Of a DNA stretch of 64,000 nt, positions 23,161 through 34,981 are shown in pieces. The stretch covers positions 310,001 through 374,000 of the forward strand of contig JADIIX010000002.1 of the NCBI GenBank assembly GCA_027604505.1, in the 5' to 3' direction. Position 1 is the first letter of the stretch, and each line of letters begins with the position of its first letter. A model generated the notes under the pieces. It made no database searches. It saw only the letters and a program-made list of their open reading frames with translations, and was not told the origin of the DNA. The position numbers and the translations under genes are program-made. Origin of the DNA: Gonapodya sp. JEL0774 (taxonomy: Eukaryota > Monoblepharomycota > Monoblepharidomycetes > Monoblepharidales > Gonapodyaceae).

Positions 23161-24696
23161 CTAGATCAACAAGTTTGCACGAGGCTGTTCCCGCACAAAC
23201 ACGGTGTACGTGAATTTCTGTGTCACGACGTCTGTCTTATCGTCATCGTAGGTAGTGGCGTCTTTCACTGTTGCCTCTCCTGCTCCAAATATGGCCGCGG
23301 AGAGCACGCTGCTTCCGTGTCCACACTCATCCACTTCTTCATCCCACAGCACAATAAATCCCCTTTTAGCCATCTCCTCCCTTGCTGCCTCTGCCTCTCC
23401 CTCGTACCTACTCCTTCGCGGTGTGATAAGATGGAACTCGGCACCGGGCACTGTCGAGAGTAGTCTATCGACAGCACGCGAGACAAGATACGGGTGACGA
23501 GGATGGAAGAGTACATCACATGCGAGAATGAGCGGTGCGGAGTGTGGCATTACGGGATCAGCAGCGCAGTGGGGCTGTTCTGAGCTGGGAATCTCTTCCC
23601 AGTCCGCACGAACGACGGTGACCGAGTCCGCGGCACAATTGAGACGAGTGTTGGATTTCGCAGAGGTGATGACGGCGGCGTTGAAGTCGGACATGATCAG
23701 TGGTTGGACGTGGGCGAGGAGATGGAGTGATATGCCACCAAGGCCAGTGCCAGAGCCAAGTTCAAGGGTGGGAGTTGCGGTGAGATGGGAGGTGGAGAGG
23801 AGGTGGGCGCGGAGGGATGGACGAGTGTCGAGGAGGCTGGTTGATGGGTTCAGAGAGGTGAATACACACATGAACACCGATTGGTGGATCACAATTCGTT
23901 AGCGATAGCAATGAGCGACGTGCATTCAACCCATCAAAAGTTTTTTGTAGGTCCACAATCTTTTCCGTTTCGTTCATGCTGACTCACTTTGCAAAGGCGA
24001 CTGACGCCCCCCAGGTCATGGAGCCAACGTCTCCCGAGCACCACGTCGGCTCATTCAGATGCAGCGTCGTGTGAGTTTTCGGGAAGTGGAATCGCCTCCG
24101 GATAGGTCCGGATGCTTTGAACATTGGCTGTCACATGCCACGGTAGAAGCACAATCCATTTGGACGCGATTGCCACACTCACAACCCTTTCCGCTCATAT
24201 TAGCGATGATCATCGCTATCCGTTCCACCAAATCGTCACTGGAGTCGTCACCACAGGTGCTTCCATCTTCTTCCTCTGTGCCGTATCCATCGTCCCTGCC
24301 TTCCAGAGCAGCATCACCACCCTCGCCCAATTTCTTCACAAGCCAGCTGACCGCTTGAGCCTGAACTCTGACAAGGATATTTTCAGCACATTGTCGCTCC
24401 TTCGGCGACGCCGAGTTTACGCCAAAGACGTGGCGTTCCAAGAACCCTTCTAAAAAGTTGACGACATCCCGCGTCCCCACCGCCAAAAGGCTCTTTGGAG
24501 GGTAAAACAGCACCGACAGAAATCGATCGCAGTCCGCGTCCGCGTCTTCTGTCAAAGCCAGAGACGGACGGACGCGGGCTGATACACTCATTTCTCTTTT
24601 GGCGACCAATACTTCTGTGGCCTCGCTATCATCATTGGACAACTCTTGGGTGGTACCGAACTCAATGCGTCTTTCAAATGCCAAACTATCAATCAT
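23161..24696 (-). CDS. Class I SAM-dependent protein methyltransferase (METTL21/EEF2KMT-like)
   Basis: The C-terminal exon holds the methyltransferase core: 'TLELGSGTGLGGISLHLLAH' (motif I, SAM binding), 'MSDFNAAVITSAKSNTRLN' (post I), 'VRADWEEIPSS' and 'LILACDVLFHPRHPYLVSRA'. Upstream, after an intron, I read 'FHFPKTHTTLHLNEPTW' and 'GSMTWGASVAFAK'. These correspond to the 'TWDAALYLAEW' helix of family-16 lysine methyltransferases and come closest to FAM86/EEF2KMT. The acidic N-terminal exon (MIDSLAFERRIEF...) is longer than in METTL21 and again recalls FAM86. Likely substrate class: translation factors. I chose ATG 24696; the frame stays open to a GTG at 24792, so an upstream exon cannot be ruled out. 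It is convergent with the glucosidase gene, 131 bp apart. Confidence 0.72.
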
Positions 24697-24809
24697 CGCC
24701 AGTCGTTTTGCACACCATGGCAGCGAAAAGTCTACCAGCTTCTCCTCCTGCGCCTCTGGAAGCTGAGCTTCTGACTCCTTCGGCGTCTTCACCGCGAAAG
24801 CCGAGAGTA

Positions 24810-25574
24810 ATGTACCATCCGAGGTTAAGAGAGCCCATTCTTGCGCGAAAAACGCTCGCCATCGTGTGCGCTGTGGTGCTGGTAATCATTATCGTGCCCA
24901 CTGCTGTCGTGCTGAGGAGTAGAATAGTACCCGCTGCCTCCATGACGTTTTACTATCCAAACGTGAGAGCTCTCTTTCTATTAGCTGGTACTCCTGAAGC
25001 CAACTTTATGTGCCAGACTACCGTCGGCTCTTGCTTGACCTTGATTCGTGACAACGATTCAATTGTCGCAATGGTTCGTGACGGATCCAGTTTCAATTCG
25101 ACTTTCTTCCAATGACGGAACCAACAATGCCATACAGAATGCCCATCAGTACTCACAGGATGTTTGCGGGAAGCGAGTCTGCATCACGTACGGTGCCAAC
25201 TCAACAAACGCGACGGTTCAGGTATGATGATGTCATAAGAGCATCATTGATGATTTGCGTTAGCGGGCAGTTGAACTCACCGCACTGTTCACCTCCATCA
25301 GGATCTATGTCCTGAATGCGACTACTCTCAGCTTGATGCAGCACCACAAGTATGGCACGACCTAGGAGGTATTCCTATCATCGCTTTGCCCCATCCTCGA
25401 CACTCTGGTGACGCGCGACTCTCCTCAAACAGCTGATATGGACATTGGGAGAATCAAAACTAATTTATCGGTGAGCTCGTGCAGTGTGAGATGAGAGCGG
25501 TCAATTCTGACAGCAACTTCTCAAAGTGGAGCTACTGCTGAACAGTCAGGACTCACCTCTAGAATTCTTGTAGC
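24810..25574 (+). CDS. Unrecognised small single-pass membrane protein
   Basis: I do not recognise this protein. From ATG 24810 (MYHPRLREPILARK) it has a short basic head, one strong membrane helix 'TLAIVCAVVLVIIIVPTAVV', then a luminal or extracellular part of about 120 residues. Proposed splicing: introns after 'FYYPN', after 'DSIVAM', after 'NSTNATVQ', after 'TSIRIY' and after 'IKTNLS', each 45-65 nt and phase 0. The ectodomain has five cysteines ('SCL', 'DVCGKRVCITY', 'SLCP'), N-glycosylation sequons (NST, NAT) and ends 'NSQDSPLEFL'. Type II topology (positive-inside) is my inference. An earlier in-frame ATG at 24717 would overlap the neighbouring gene's leader. The intron after 'IRIY' has a weak donor (GTCCTG); without it the protein stops at a TAG near 25365. 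Confidence 0.5.
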
Positions 25575-25768
25575 AAATCGTCTTTAGTGGGAGTCATCTC
25601 TTGCAGTTGTGGCTCATTTTTTGGGTCAGTTTTGTGGGAATTTGATATGCTACGTCCGATGTCTTCGTACATTATCGTGTGGTTTATTCGTGGGCCTATG
25701 TTTATCCCTAGACTGGCGTGTTACTACAATACATACTTGCAGCTACCCCCCCCCCCACAAATTCGAAA

Positions 25769-27029
25769 ATGCCACTTTTCGAAGTCGTTGGTCTCACCCA
25801 CTACACAGATCCCGTCTCTGATGAGCAATCTGGCGAAAGCCCTCGCCCTCTCTTCCGCGACGTGACGTTTTCGGTCAGCTCAGAGGGATCAGACCGACCA
25901 GTCGTGGTGGCTGTACGTGGACCGTCGGGCGCGGGGAAGACAACGATGCTCAAGTTATTGGCGGAGCTGATTGTATGTGAGGGGAAAGGAAAAGCGAAAT
26001 TGGACGGAAAGTGAGTGCGTGGAGCTCTGATCTGCAGACTGAGTCCTTTTCTGTCCGTGAGATCACATTCGCTCGCTTTTGTCCTCCTCGACGTCTCCGA
26101 TCCAACATTAACTATTCGATTTTAAGAACGTCTTCTGCGCTTGGTGTCCCCACATGGCGATCCCGTGTGATGTACGTGCCCCAACGCCCACCGGTGATGC
26201 CAGGCACTCCCATCGATTTTTACAACGATGTGGTATGCAAGTTTGCGGCGCATAAGGAAGATTTGGGTGCTGGGGCCTTGCGGAAGAGGAAATTCACGGA
26301 CCCCGTGGACATTGGCAAGAGGTGAGACTCCATGCTGTGGATATGATTGAACCTGGGGACCAGATTCCTCATCATGACGAACACTCTCGGCACACGTTCG
26401 CTCTCACATCGACTGTTCCTTGCTTCCATGGCTCTACTCTCTCCCGTTAACTTTCAGATGGGGTCTCAATGAAGACCTTTGGCACAAAGAGTGGTCCTCT
26501 CTGTCGGGAGGCGAGAACCAACGAGTGGCGTTGGCCGTTGCGCTGGCACGAGATCCGGACGTTATGTTGCTTGACGGTACGTCTCCTTGCTCGCGTGGAA
26601 TAAAATTCGGCTGCACGAACGTCAGTGGAAACCCCACATATGTTCGTGGTGGCTCACCCATGCCCTACAGAGCCCACCTCCGCCCTCGATCCCGTATCCA
26701 CACTTCTCGTAGAAGAAGCCCTCCTTGGCCGTCCACGTAGCTCTCCTGACGCCCACCCGTCCGTCGCAAACGGCGACTCCACATCTTCTTCGAAACCGAA
26801 TATTCTCACCCCCGTCACTCCTCGGATTATTATCTGGGTAACGCACAATGAACAACAAGAAGCACGCGTGGCAGACTATTTGTTGGAACTGAAAGGGCTA
26901 AACGGGGGCGGGGAATGGGAATTTGGCAAGGAAAATAAAGGGTCTCCAGAAAGTGCGGGGGGCGCGGACGGCAACAGTGCGAGTAAGGAGCATAGGAGCA
27001 AAGACTTGGTGCTGAATATCGGAGAATAG
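25769..27029 (+). CDS. Stand-alone ABC ATPase (single nucleotide-binding domain)
   Basis: Start MPLFEVVGLTHYTDPVSDEQ. One complete NBD is visible: Walker A 'GPSGAGKTTML', Q-loop 'VMYVPQRPPVMPG', signature 'SLSGGENQRVALAVALARD', and Walker B 'VMLLDEPTSALDP' (split by an intron after the Asp). The H-loop is 'WVTHNEQQ'. All motifs are intact, so ATPase activity is likely. There is no membrane domain; the tail (about 26880-27029) is hydrophilic and rich in Gly, Glu and Ser. Short bacterial-type NBDs of this sort (YbbL/FetA, plant STAR1) pair with a separate permease. No permease of that kind is visible in this window, and the neighbouring one-helix protein does not look like one. Introns lie near 26013-26130, 26320-26457 and 26578-26671. 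A run of 11 C (25746-25756) precedes the start by 12 bp. Confidence 0.82.
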
Positions 27030-27223
27030 AGAAAACGATTTCAGCGGCGGAAGTGCTTGAGCATATTTTGTCCGAGCTACGTTTATTTGACTGTCAATTA
27101 CATTTTAATTGATCGCTGATCCCTTGATTATGCTTTGCGAGAACGAACTTGACATTTTTGGTGTACGTGTGATACATAAGCGATTCATTAATGGTGCAAA
27201 TACCTCAACTCATCGATGGATGT

Positions 27224-30200
27224 TCAACCTGCCCACCCTGCCTCAATCGCCTCGACCAAGCTCTCATAGATAAACACAAACTGCTCCAAAGTCTGCACCA
27301 CGTACATTCTCTGCCCCCTCAACACACGCAACAGATTTACCACAGGATCCTCCCCAGGTGGATCCGACGCCAAGTCCATCAACGCGGAACTTGCCGGGTA
27401 CCGCGCTAGTTCCTCTGCCAAGGCTGCGGCAGCTAGAGCTGCTTCACCATGGATCGATGCCGACAGGCCCCGTCCACTCGCGGTGGTCTGTACGGGAACG
27501 GGCATGTCTCGGGGATTGAGGGGGGGCCACCCAAGATCTACAGGAATACCCGCTCTGGCTCTCCATTCCTTCACCATCTTTATCATAGTGTCGACGACGG
27601 CAAACGTTCCAGTTCGCCCCACTCCGGCTGAACAGTGAACAACCATGGGACCGGGGGAGCTCGTTGAGGTTTGGTGATGATTGGCGAGCTGGATGATACG
27701 GAGCAGTGTTCCGGGTTTCTCTGGGCAACCAGCAATGCAAACCGCAGTTTCACTCTGTCTTCCAAGTATTCAACATCCAAACAGTCGACTCACCAGGCAC
27801 TCCATGATCGGGCCAACCGGTATGCTGGATGTGTACAACCTGAATGCTTTCCGCTGACCCATCAGAATGCTTGCCTTCCCCCCGCGCAGCGTGCACAGAG
27901 ATTCGTCGCACCACGATATCCTCCCCGTGCCGCTCCTCCCCCGTCAAAGTGACCCACAGGGAGTACTGATACAAGTGAGGGTTGGGTGAGGATGAACCAG
28001 TAGAGGAGGAGGATGACGGTACGGTGACTGTGTAGCGATTTGTCTGGCCACGCTTGATCGGCCAGTATGTATGGCACTTGACGCGGCCTCGCTCCTCCAA
28101 CTTTTTGGTGTGATATGTGAGTTTGGATAGTTGCAAAGCAGATGCGATACTGCTCCGTTTAAACTCACATTGGTCAACATCACTACAACTGTACTTCCGT
28201 GTTCCCAAACAAGTTGCCAAAAGTCACCGACCGTGGCCGGAGTTGGCCCTTGTGTTGAGATATAGGTGGTTGAGGAGGGCAAACCCCGCAAGGCTGGGTG
28301 GGTAAGTGTTTTAAACGAGCTGCATAGTGGAGGTGCTGGTACATAGTATGGATAACTCGTGAGGTAGCTTGTCACAAAATGTACAATGCACGGTGAGAAC
28401 AGGAGTACTGTGCACGATCACGGCAATGCGACTAGGATACCTCGCATTAACGTAGTCACTCCACCCGCTGGTAATGGACACTGGCGGTCGTGTAATAAGA
28501 AGCCCCAATACGCTGGAAGCGGGGCCTGCTTGGACTCTTGGTATTTTGAGCTCCTCCTTTGCACTGGCCATTCTTTTATGCGTGAGACTTAGAGGAGGGG
28601 TCTCTGGGAGCGGCTTTGACAAATCAGGAGGCTGTGCTGTATCACCATGCAGAAACGATCCAGTTCGCTTATGTTGCCGAAACATGTTTGCCACGAAGCT
28701 GTCGCCTCCGTTCACCAATGCTTGATCTCCCGCCGTCATGGGCTGACCAGGAACGCGCCCCGACCCCAGTCGAACACGAGCACACTCATAAGGAGCCACG
28801 TCTGGATACCGGTTTCGAGTGCGATTCCGAGGCTCGGAGGCCGCTGCGATTGAATGTGGATGGAACATTTCACTCATGCGATCCCCAAACCGGGCTTCTG
28901 ACTCATAGTCTACAAAAGCGTAGGCGTATCCTAGGTAGCCGGCCAACGTGGGAGGTGAGGACGTTGAGGGAGAAGACGAGTGGGTAGAGAACGGAGAGTT
29001 CGGGGGGGGAGAATTGCGGGGAATCGATGCACTCAAAGGGGATGTGCGCGGCAGCGATAGAAGCGCGGCAACAAACGGGGGGAACAGCGGTAATGGAGGG
29101 CGGGGGCAAAAGCGGGGAGGAGATGTCCCAAGTACAGAGGATGAGAGGTGTGCTGACTGTTCCGATGTTGTGCCGGACGGTAGGGACCGTAGTGTACCCG
29201 AGGGCGACGCAGATGCAGAACTTGGAGGCGACGGTGTAATAGCTCCGGAGCCAGTATCAGACTTTACGCGGGTGAGTCCCAGGCCCGATATGAAGTTAAG
29301 GATTCGCCTCTGCGGTGTGACTCTTGGCAGCGCCGCCCCGTGGGAAGATGTCGCGGAATCGAGATGCGGTGGGTGAGACGTGACAGTAGGGGGGAGTCCT
29401 GATGAAGAGATGTTCGCGACAGTGGATTCAGCGCTGGCAGTCCACCGCGATTCCTCAGATTGACTACTCGGAGGAGGATTTGTCGATTCCCCTTGCCGTG
29501 GGGCGACATTCAAACCGTGGTGGTTGTCTTGGAAGGTAGAAGATGCATGAGAATCTCGAAGACCCACAGAGGACAATGGGTCGCGGGAACTGGTCGACAA
29601 AGCCGACTGCGCAGGTGGCATTGGTACCTTTGGGGGCATTATCCTGATTGATCCCGCAGCAGGAAGAGCCCAAGGGATTGGTACTATCGATGATGAAGAT
29701 GAAGAAGGCTCCTTGGACCTTTTCGCCCGCCCCTCACCATTTCGTCGTGGCCACACCGAAGGAAAAAGAGGTGAGCGGTTTGGCGAGGGCGTCGCCGACC
29801 CAAGTGAACTCGCAGTTGAGACAGTGGATCCCGTGGAGGAGGCAAGCGTGGGAACTGGTAGATTTAAGGGGCCAGCAGCGGAGAGAACTATGTACTTGGC
29901 GCGTGCTTCGGCGTTAGAGCGCTTCGCCTTTGGTTTTGGTAAAGCGGGTGAGGTGTCATTCAGCACATATCTTCACGAGCGATCCACAGTCTAAAGAATA
30001 GCTCTCGTTATCATCCATGTATGTAAAAGTCACTCGCGCTTCGTCGCTGAGGTCGCCGACACGTTGCATGGAGACATGCTCTTCTTCTACCCACCAGGTG
30101 TGCTGCCGCGCGAAATACGGTTCGAGCTGCCTTTGCTGATGTAGGGGAGAAAACTGGTGGGAAAAGTGCAGAGTCTGGAAATCCCCATGAGTGGGTGGAC

Positions 30201-30604
30201 TTTGGAGGAGGTGACAGCACGGACTCTGTTGGAAAACCATCCTCGTCCTTCGATCCATGCACTCCATTCAAGCGGTCCACGTTCCCGTCGTCTGTTGTTT
30301 CTCCACCTTCTCCCTCTGTAAAATCTGTTTCGGATTCCGTGTCCTGTTGGCCTGAAGCGTCAGCTCCCTTGTCGGCGTCTGGAGTGCCAGGATGCGAAGT
30401 CGACTGCTGCCGAGGTATTTCAAGAGTTGTGACTACGGAATTCAAACCCCGTGCAAAAATATGAGATGGAAGCGACAGCGGGCGGCCAGCATCTCGTCGC
30501 CTAACGAGAATTGGTGAGTCTGCCAATCGCGGGCCCATAGTTGGCGCCGGCTTTAAGCCAACGTTGGAAGTGCCGTGAACGGTCCCGTTCGCCGTTTGGG
30601 GCAT
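27224..30604 (-). CDS. Classical protein tyrosine phosphatase with long disordered N-terminus (PTP-1)
   Basis: Exon 1 starts at 30604 ([16 protein letters not shown]). About 600 residues of Ser/Pro-rich low-complexity sequence precede the catalytic domain. Domain landmarks in order: pTyr loop '[18 protein letters not shown]', '[18 protein letters not shown]' (across an intron), '[20 protein letters not shown]', WPD loop '[11 protein letters not shown]', P-loop '[14 protein letters not shown]' (Cys and Arg both present) and Q-loop '[15 protein letters not shown]'. All catalytic elements are intact, so it should dephosphorylate phosphotyrosine; in fungi such enzymes mostly act on MAP kinases. 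Inserts after the P-loop and between pTyr loop and 'DYVNA' lengthen the domain. The intron in the NAS codon (28368-28440, phase 2, 73 nt) is at the same place as in PTP-2 at 40.4 kb, which supports duplication. Confidence 0.92.
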
Positions 30605-30732
30605 AAATTTGGATCTTGTTTTCGGTTAGGAATGATCCGCGGAATGATTCATTCTGCCTATTCGGTCACGTGCATGACCCCGACACATCACCTTGTGCTC
30701 ACATTCAATACATGATGTTTCTTTCACGTGCA

Positions 30733-33700
30733 TTAGAAAAAATCGGCGAGCGTTGTTCCACCAGTTCTTCTCGGCGGTTCATAATCTTCGTTACCACGAC
30801 CTCGCCGTCCCCTACCTCTTCGTCCTCCAGAGCTCTCCCCTCCTCTCCGTCCTACAGAGCTTCCAGCACCACCTCCTTGCCCTTTTCCTCCCCGACCCCT
30901 CCCACCATCCCCTCCTTCGCGGGAACCACCCTGGTCCGATCCCCCTCGACTCCCTCGCGACCTCCCACGACCCCTTCCTCTTCCACCTCTTCTTCTAGCA
31001 AACAACCGCGCAAATCTACATCGGAGAATGTCAATCAGAATGGCGGCACCCAAGATCTTACATTCGCTCGACTCACGATGTTTCTAACACCCCACCCAAC
31101 TCATCGCCATCACATTGAATGCACGTTTCGAGTAGATCTTCCCGCTCCGCTTTCTTCCCAAAGTTGAGGTCCAATAATCTACATCCACAATCCTCACACG
31201 AGTTCGTGCACAATGAGACGTCTGGATATTCGTGATCAAGATTAAATTGGATTCTGTCACGGGGGTGCGCCTGCAATTTTCTTACTATGCACGCTGTCGT
31301 CAAAAGACATCACCAAAGTGCATTGATTGCAACATATCTGCGTAAATCGCCAGAAAAAATGAGAACGTGAACGCAAAAGTGCTCTACGGCAACTTGTGCA
31401 CTCACTTTCCATCGCGGCGCGCTCGTCGCATCGAGGACCATTACGCCCTTACAGCGTTCCTCCGGACACGGACACACGCCACAGCGCGCTGCTGAGTGTT
31501 CACATGAAGTCACGGGGCATTGGTTGCAACCCTGACAGACATCAATCGTTGATATTGTGGTAGCAGGACAATGAAACATCTCACTCACCATTGGTGCCTC
31601 CACGACACCTTCCTCCACAGCTGGTGGCTCCGAATAGCACCTAGGGCAAAATGAAAATCCCTTCCCTTTCGATCCGGTCGTAAAGTAAACCAGCTCAAAA
31701 TTGTCTAATGGGCATTTGAGCTCGCGATACAACTGTTCCACAAGCTCAGTCATCAGCCAGGACAGTCAATCCGTGTGTCTAGGGCAAATAATTACCTTAA
31801 TTGTACCTCCTTGAGGCACTGAGTATGTCTCTTCGCAGGTCCTGCAATGTAATCTCTGCGGTCGGAGTGCCAAATAGTTCAAATATCGCCGACAACGCCC
31901 GCACTTGGAGAGCGGCCGCCCGGAAGATGCAAGGGAACTGAATGTTGCCTCAAAAAGATCATCCTGAAGTACCGTGAGGAGAGGCAGTAACACCAAGACC
32001 TGACTTGAGTCTGTCATCGTTGGACCAATCTTACCATTCTGCTGATATTCTCAGCAAAGAAACTGAATTTTTTCTTAAACACATTGAGCTCTTCACGCAG
32101 TACAATTTCTGCTGGAGTCGATCCCGACGCTATGAGAGAGATACGCTTCTCCATCGCGGAGCGAAGGCTTCACAGCGTGGCGCGATGAGTAACATTTGCG
32201 TGATGAGGGTCAAATCAACGATATTCGCATGAACTCACGTTGGCAAACTTAATTCAGGATCAATTTTTTCTGCAGATTATTAAATTTATCAAGCGGTATC
32301 AGATGCATGTAGAGAACAAAATAATAGACTCACGATACCCATGAATGAGCACAACTCCAAGATTTGTAGGTTTGAGACGACGCCGCGGTCCTTCAACCTA
32401 GCAACTCACAACTTTAGTGCCGGCAAAGGAATTTCTGCGTGCAAAATTCATACTCACAGTAACGTATCGACGATTAACAATGTTTTCAATGTGCAGCGCC
32501 ATGGATGCGTCAGTACCGATACCCTACATTAAGTAAGGGTTTAGGGTTGCCCAACCCACCGAAGCCACTCAGTGCAGCGCATCTACTTCAACGTACCAGC
32601 TTCTCCATTTCTCCAACCATCTCCCCTTCACTTAGATACTCAGGGGGTTTCGTGACCCCCTCTCTTACGGTGACATCGTCCAATGGATACTCCGCACCTG
32701 CTTCCAAGCCGGGGGGCAATTCGTCCCCACCTTGTGCTGCAGCGGCCTCGTCCTCGTCTTCTTCTTCTGGACGATCTTCTTCATCTCTTTCGGCAGGGCC
32801 GTACCGCCAAGCCCAATGAGCGACAGAGGCGAAGCCAGGGTGAAGGAGGCGTCTTCCAGTTGTGGTGAATGTTGTCTCGGGAGCACTCGGATTCGAGCTA
32901 TTTGAAGACGGAGGAGAACCAAGTACCATAGTAACAGTAGTCCGGAGATATTTAAGATTTGGGGAAACGGAGGCAATGAATGTTCGCTATGCGACGCTTT
33001 GTGAGTCAGTCAGGTGAATATCGACTTTTGTTCATTCAACTCACTGTAATGAGATCGTAAAGGCGCAGTTCTCCACCAGCGAGATCAAACTCTGTAGCGC
33101 ATCGTGTTGGAGTACTGGTGCAATAGGACTGCTGTGTGAAATACATCCGAAAATAGATAAAGATATCGATTTTGACGTCTTCTCACATCGGTGGATGGTC
33201 CCCTTTATCAACACCCCCATCAGGTCGCCTTACGCCCTCCTTCAGCAGTTCTCGCACATATCCACCCCACGCAGGATGGTCCTTGTGAAGGAGCAATGCA
33301 CCTGAGAGATCAAAGGTCGTCGAATACGCTGTAGTCTCCGTCCGAGGGTAGGAAATAAAACCAGCCATGTAGAGGCGCTCTGAGATGGACATCTACCAAA
33401 GCAAACACATATTTCACTTCTCGTTCATCTTAAAAGCGACACGGTACACAAACAGCTTCCGCTGGGGACATCCCGAGTCTGGCGGATGCAGCTGCATGAT
33501 ACAAAGCAACGTGTAGATCACTGTTCTTCGAGCTTTTTGAGTGGTCTTGTCGACCTTTGGGCGCTCTTACCCTTCAACATCTCGACTGTATTGAGAGCCC
33601 GTGGTCGCTGTAATGTACGCCGATCGTCAACCAGACGAATAACTCTGATTCTTCGCGGTCAGAAGAATGATGGTCCCCACTCGCAAATCTGTGTCAAGTC

Positions 33701-34867
33701 ACCTCGCCACTCCCTTCCCCTTCAGAGCATCCCTCAGTGCGTTCGCCTTGTTCCTCTCCCAGAATCTCCCTCTATCCGAACGCAACAACAGAGGTCGGCC
33801 ACCAATTGTAACCCTAGCGCTCAGCGTCCAGTACGAGCGTGGCTCAAATGAAAGGATAGCATCGTGGCGAGCTACGGCGAGGGCAAGTCTGTTACCCGGT
33901 GGCAAAAACAGAAAGACAAATCATGTTCCCTTCTCGAGATCTGATGAGTGAGCCAACGAGGTTGCTCACGTCGGAGTCTGACAAGGTCCGAAACTTATGG
34001 TCGACGAGTCCAAATTACCATATTTCCCTTGAAAGAATCGTGTCTGGAATCTGGTGAACGAAACGCCGATTTTCAGATCAAGCTCCTGTCGGACATCGAC
34101 GGCCTTGGCTTCGTCCTCGTTTGGCAAGCCGAGCTTGTTCATGGCGGCCTTTATTTCCTGAGGCGTAATTGCAGAAAATCGAGAGCGGAGAACAGACGAG
34201 CGCTTGGTGCCCCCGCCAGGTGGAGCGCGCATAAATGGTTGGACGCATTTTATCACCTCAAAGCAGCTGGGTTTTGCCGCATCAAAGCAGATAACGTGAA
34301 AGTTCACCTGCAGGTTGATCATAGTTTGATGAGGCTTACATATTCTCGCCTTCCCGGTCACAATCCAGCCAGAGCACGAGGTAGTTTACACCTTTTCCTT
34401 CAACCTGCAGGTGTTTGGCAACATGTTGCTTGGGGTTGGACTCGTTCTTCTCGGTGGGGGCATCATACAGTTCGATCGGGGGGACCGCGTCCCAGTTATT
34501 GTAAGCTGACGGAAAGTCAATGCTAAAGACGTGACCTAGTACACTTCGGAAGGTAAAAGTCGCTTTAAGACCACAGGAATTTTAGAGTTAGTTGTTTTAT
34601 TTGTCGAGCACCTCACCTTGTCATGCGAAAGTTTGCATTCTGTCCCATAAACTTCCCTTCCCACTCCCATACATTCGTAGCGACACCTTTCAACGGTGGA
34701 CGTATGACAGGTTGAGGGGGGATGGGGGAGAATCATTGTACAATGAACCCCAACAAGATCGTCTCAATCGTCTCACCCCGTCGCATATGGAGATTGCCTG
34801 TCACGAGAATTTTTGCAATAGCCTCTGCTAGTGACGGCTTTTCCGCCACCATTAAAACAAGAACCAT
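30733..34867 (-). CDS. TOP3B: DNA/RNA topoisomerase III-beta with C-terminal RGG box
   Basis: Start MVLVLMVAEKPSLAEAIAKI opens the Toprim domain. Then 'FRMTSVLGHVFSIDFPSAYN', 'VLWLDCDREGENICFEV' (acidic metal triad), 'RFSAITPQEIKAAMNKLG' and 'FQTRFFQGKYGNLDSS'. 'RLYMAGFISYPRTETTAY' carries the catalytic Tyr. The C-terminal part has zinc-ribbon blocks in the beta-paralogue pattern: 'GRPLSKCGRCRRYLNYLALR', 'LHCRTCEETYSVPQGGTIK', 'RELKCPLDNFELVYFTTGSK' and 'VMVLDATSAPRWKVSAQV'. A Gly/Arg tail of about 80 residues ends 'GGTTLADFF', matching the short end of animal TOP3B. The zinc blocks and RGG box separate it from TOP3A. In animals TOP3B relaxes DNA and also passes RNA strands, using the RGG box to bind mRNA. 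Many short introns. Its start faces that of the ILK-like gene across 114 bp. Confidence 0.93.
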
Positions 34868-34981
34868 ATTAGGTATTGAGATCCTCGCTTCAATTGGTTG
34901 AAGTTCGACTTCTGGCTGCGGTGGGCAGGTGACTATTCTTGTCAGTACAAATCATCATTCCAAATTTTATTGAAGTCGCCA
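34868..34981. promoter_or_regulatory. Bidirectional promoter region of TOP3B and ILK-like genes
   Basis: Only 114 bp separate the two divergent ATGs, so a shared promoter is forced by geometry. The segment is AT-rich on the TOP3B side (TAATATGG next to the start). No factor site is identified. Confidence 0.5.

Noticed and set aside
24697-24792. Open frame of the methyltransferase gene up to 24792.
   Set aside because: The codon at 24792 is GTG, not ATG; the first in-frame ATG is at 24696.
30616-31167. Plus-strand open frame of 183 codons rich in Ser/Thr/Pro.
   Set aside because: It is the complement of the RGG-coding tail of TOP3B; GC-rich repeats keep the opposite frame open.
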